Source: CAINVV01 sp036508555
Lineage (GTDB): Bacteria > Bacteroidota > Bacteroidia > Bacteroidales > Prolixibacteraceae
Length of the DNA: 26,261 bases
Assembly: GCA_036508555.1 (NCBI GenBank)
Contig: DATCHD010000014.1
Location: forward strand, 1-26,261
Direction of reading: 5' to 3'
Shown here: positions 24,034 through 26,261 of the stretch, piece by piece
Position numbering within the stretch: the first letter of the stretch is position 1
How the letters are laid out: each line of letters begins with the position of its first letter
Notes under the pieces: model-generated
Seen by the model: the letters and a program-made list of their open reading frames with translations, nothing else
The model's database searches: none
Told to the model about the DNA's origin: nothing
Translations under genes and position numbers: made by a program

Positions 24034-26261
24034 ATGATGAAAAAAACAATACAATGGATTGTTCCCATATATATAGCATTTTTATCTCTTTCATGTACTA
24101 CAAAAAATGATGTGCAGGTTAAACAGAAACATAAGGATAACTCCTTTATTCAGGATTACAGTATAAAGTTCTTTACTAAAAACCAGGATTTTAAGTTATT
24201 CAAAGTAGTCTCCGACAGAAATGGGGTAATACAAATTTTTTCATCAGAAGGATTACAAAAACCATTTAGTGGTGAATTTCTTTATCCGGGTACAATCGAA
24301 TCAGATTTTTCATACCGCCCAATGGCAAATAAAAAGATAACCAGTATTGGTATATACGATAATCAGCTGGTTTATCTTGATAATGACGCGGTTTTGAGCA
24401 ATGCCTGGGCCGGTAAATTGTATTCCAGACATGGTATGCCGGGGGCTAAACTGTTTTGTGGTGGAAAAGATTTTACTTTTTTGGTATCCGATGGGAAAAT
24501 CCTAAAATGTATTCAGGATTCTCTATTGTTATGGGAAGAAAAACTTCCCGGAGCTAACCTTATAGATATAAGGTACAAAAAGGACAATGACCTTTTCTGG
24601 ATATTAACCGGCAATTCGTTAAGCACCTTTTCCCTTCAAACAAAGAAGATTGAACAGATTTTTTCCGGTAATGATTTTACCAGTTTTGATTTAAGTGCAG
24701 ATAACAACAAGGCAATAATCGGGACAACCAACGGATATATTGTATTTGATCTCAAGTTAAAAAAAGAGTCAGGAGAAATCAACAGGAAACTACCCTGTAC
24801 AGAAATTACAGCTGTTAATGAAATCGATGGAAAAATGTGGTTCGGGTCTACTCTTGGTGCTTTCATGTTACGTGAAGATGGAAAGTACAATTACTACAAT
24901 GGCGAAAGGTGGTTGCCCGGGGATTCTGTTAAGAATATATCCATAGGACCAGAAAATTCTGTTTTAATTTTAACTAACAATGGGTTGGGACAGATATTTT
25001 TCAAAAAAATGACTCTGGAAGATAAGGCAATGTTTTTTGAAAAACAGGTAAGACAACGCCATATCAGGAATGGATTTAATGCTTCCCTGGGAGGCATGAA
25101 GGATGGCAATCTCTCTTCAGGGAGCTTAAGAGATTCAGACAATGATGGCCTATGGACAGCGATGTACCTTGGCGGAGAGATCTTCAGGTATGCAGTTACT
25201 AAATCGGACGATGCTTTGCAAAACTGTATTGAATCACTTGATGCATTGGAGCGTCTCTACAGTATTACTTCAATCCCCGGGTTTCCTGCGAGATCATTTG
25301 AACGAAGCGGGTATATCAATGTATTGGCAGATCCTGACAGATGGCAGCATTCAAAGGATCCGGGATGGGACTGGAAAGCTACCACCAGCAGTGATGAAGC
25401 CATAGGGCATATTTTTGCTTTGGGTGCAATGGCCGAACTTATTGATGTCGAATCCATTCAGAAAAGAGCTATCCATCTGATTGATATCTTAATGATGCAT
25501 ATTGTTGACAATGACATGTACCTGATTGATTATGACGGCAAACCAACTCAGTGGGGCAAATGGAATCCTGACTATGTAAATAAGTACCCAAAGAATGTTG
25601 GAGACAGGAAACTTAATTCTTCCAACATAATAGGAATGCTTCAGACAGCTTACCATTTTACACATAAGGAAATATACAAAGAGAAGGCATTTGAACTGAT
25701 GGACAAATTTGGTTATCTTGAGAACTTAATGGCTCCCATGAATGAAAGAGGTAAAGCACTATCTGATACTGGTAAATTGAGAAGAACTTTTATCAGTTCC
25801 TGGAATCATTCTGATGATGAGATGTTCTTTGTTGGTTATTGGGGTCTTTATCGTTATGCTTTTAACGATACATTAAAAGAAAAATATAAGGATGCAATTA
25901 TTGACCATTGGGAAATAGAAAGACCTGAAAAAGATGGAGCCTGGAATATATTTACGGCAATGGTTAGCAGTGAATTTGACCTGAAAGAGGCTGTCTGGTA
26001 TCTTCAGGAGCATCCGCTGGATATGATCAACTGGGATATTATGAACAGCCGTAGAAAAGATATTGAATTTATTGAACCAAATTTCAGAAGACAGACCATC
26101 AGAGAAGTTCTTCCCCCCGATGAAAGGCCGGTCCAGCGACATAATGGGAATATGTTTAATATTGACAAAAAAGGGGGTAATGGGAATGGAGAGGAAAGTG
26201 CTGGAGATATTTGGTTATTGCCTTATTGGATGGGGCGCTATCTGGGAGTGATAAGTGAACC
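24034..26261 (+). CDS. Large lipoprotein with propeller-like and alpha-toroid-like parts (3' end outside window)
   Basis: An uninterrupted frame from ATG 24034 (or 24037) runs off the right edge: 742 complete codons. A signal peptide ends in FLSLSC with Cys21 as the probable lipid site, so it is membrane-anchored. Residues about 40-330 are beta-rich, with repeated short blades and a motif typical of regulator-propeller repeats: DGKMWFGSTLGAFML near 266-280, then SVKNISIGPENSVLILTNNG. From about 340 the character changes to helical with conserved-looking aromatic/acidic motifs: DSDNDGLWTAMYLGGEIFRY (367-386), SIPGFPARSF, GWDWKATTSSDEAIGH (444-459), LNSSNIIGMLQTAYHF, and WNHSDDEMFFVGYWGLYRYA (590-609). 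These suggest an alpha/alpha toroid, the fold of many glycan-processing enzymes. I do not recognise a named family with proven activity. Being downstream of susCD fits a role in nutrient handling; that is inference. Confidence 0.8.
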   Translation, partial: MMKKTIQWIVPIYIAFLSLSCTTKNDVQVKQKHKDNSFIQDYSIKFFTKNQDFKLFKVVSDRNGVIQIFSSEGLQKPFSGEFLYPGTIESDFSYRPMANKKITSIGIYDNQLVYLDNDAVLSNAWAGKLYSRHGMPGAKLFCGGKDFTFLVSDGKILKCIQDSLLLWEEKLPGANLIDIRYKKDNDLFWILTGNSLSTFSLQTKKIEQIFSGNDFTSFDLSADNNKAIIGTTNGYIVFDLKLKKESGEINRKLPCTEITAVNEIDGKMWFGSTLGAFMLREDGKYNYYNGERWLPGDSVKNISIGPENSVLILTNNGLGQIFFKKMTLEDKAMFFEKQVRQRHIRNGFNASLGGMKDGNLSSGSLRDSDNDGLWTAMYLGGEIFRYAVTKSDDALQNCIESLDALERLYSITSIPGFPARSFERSGYINVLADPDRWQHSKDPGWDWKATTSSDEAIGHIFALGAMAELIDVESIQKRAIHLIDILMMHIVDNDMYLIDYDGKPTQWGKWNPDYVNKYPKNVGDRKLNSSNIIGMLQTAYHFTHKEIYKEKAFELMDKFGYLENLMAPMNERGKALSDTGKLRRTFISSWNHSDDEMFFVGYWGLYRYAFNDTLKEKYKDAIIDHWEIERPEKDGAWNIFTAMVSSEFDLKEAVWYLQEHPLDMINWDIMNSRRKDIEFIEPNFRRQTIREVLPPDERPVQRHNGNMFNIDKKGGNGNGEESAGDIWLLPYWMGRYLGVISE

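Noticed and set aside
25142..25405. An 87-codon plus-strand frame, and another at 26063-26251, as separate small genes
   Set aside because: Both are out of frame with the long lipoprotein frame that runs uninterrupted through the region and has coherent motifs.
1..26261. tRNA, rRNA or known riboswitch in the intergenic gaps
   Set aside because: The gaps are short or filled with repeats and insertion-sequence remnants, and I saw no tRNA cloverleaf signature such as GGTTCGAATCC, nor an obvious riboswitch core.

Overview
The window reads as a chromosomal stretch from a Bacteroidota member, most likely class Bacteroidia. Evidence: a SusC/SusD outer-membrane pair, a DUF4492-cydA-cydB respiratory cluster, divergent tsaD/tamB, -7 promoter boxes of the TAnnTTTG type, weak Shine-Dalgarno sites, and lipoproteins with a Bacteroidota-style signal. 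The genus cannot be fixed from sequence reading alone.

Layout. (1) 1-737: the 3' tip of a probable KdpD sensor kinase and a KdpE-type response regulator, joined by an ATGA overlap. (2) 806-5579: a respiratory operon with its own probable promoter: a small DUF4492 membrane protein, cytochrome bd subunits CydA and CydB, and a ClC anion channel/transporter with CBS domains whose start lies inside the end of cydB. (3) 5595-8590: two REP-like repeats, glyA with a clear -7 box, convergent dgkA, a two-copy 40-bp palindromic repeat, and tsaD. (4) 8635-15955: the very large tamB, a TonB-like energy transducer with a promoter that decides its start, and the GTPase typA. (5) 16016-26261: an accessory-looking, more AT-rich part (by eye) with a secreted ChbG/HpnK-type deacetylase, a broken IS701-type transposase, a SusC/SusD pair followed by a terminator, a broken IS1182-type element with recognisable degenerate ends, and a long lipoprotein that runs off the window. 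That lipoprotein combines an N-terminal beta-propeller-like part and a C-terminal alpha/alpha-toroid-like part.

How the genes may work together: DUF4492-CydAB is a quinol oxidase whose small partner may be an accessory subunit, and the coupled ClC gene suggests a link between respiration and anion or charge balance. The deacetylase, SusCD and the final lipoprotein may form a small nutrient-acquisition locus that two insertion sequences have entered and then decayed in. The least explained item is the final propeller-toroid lipoprotein; the most distinctive operon arrangement is cydAB with a translationally coupled ClC. Most of the rest is ordinary core genome, and I do not see a clear undescribed defence or mobile system.
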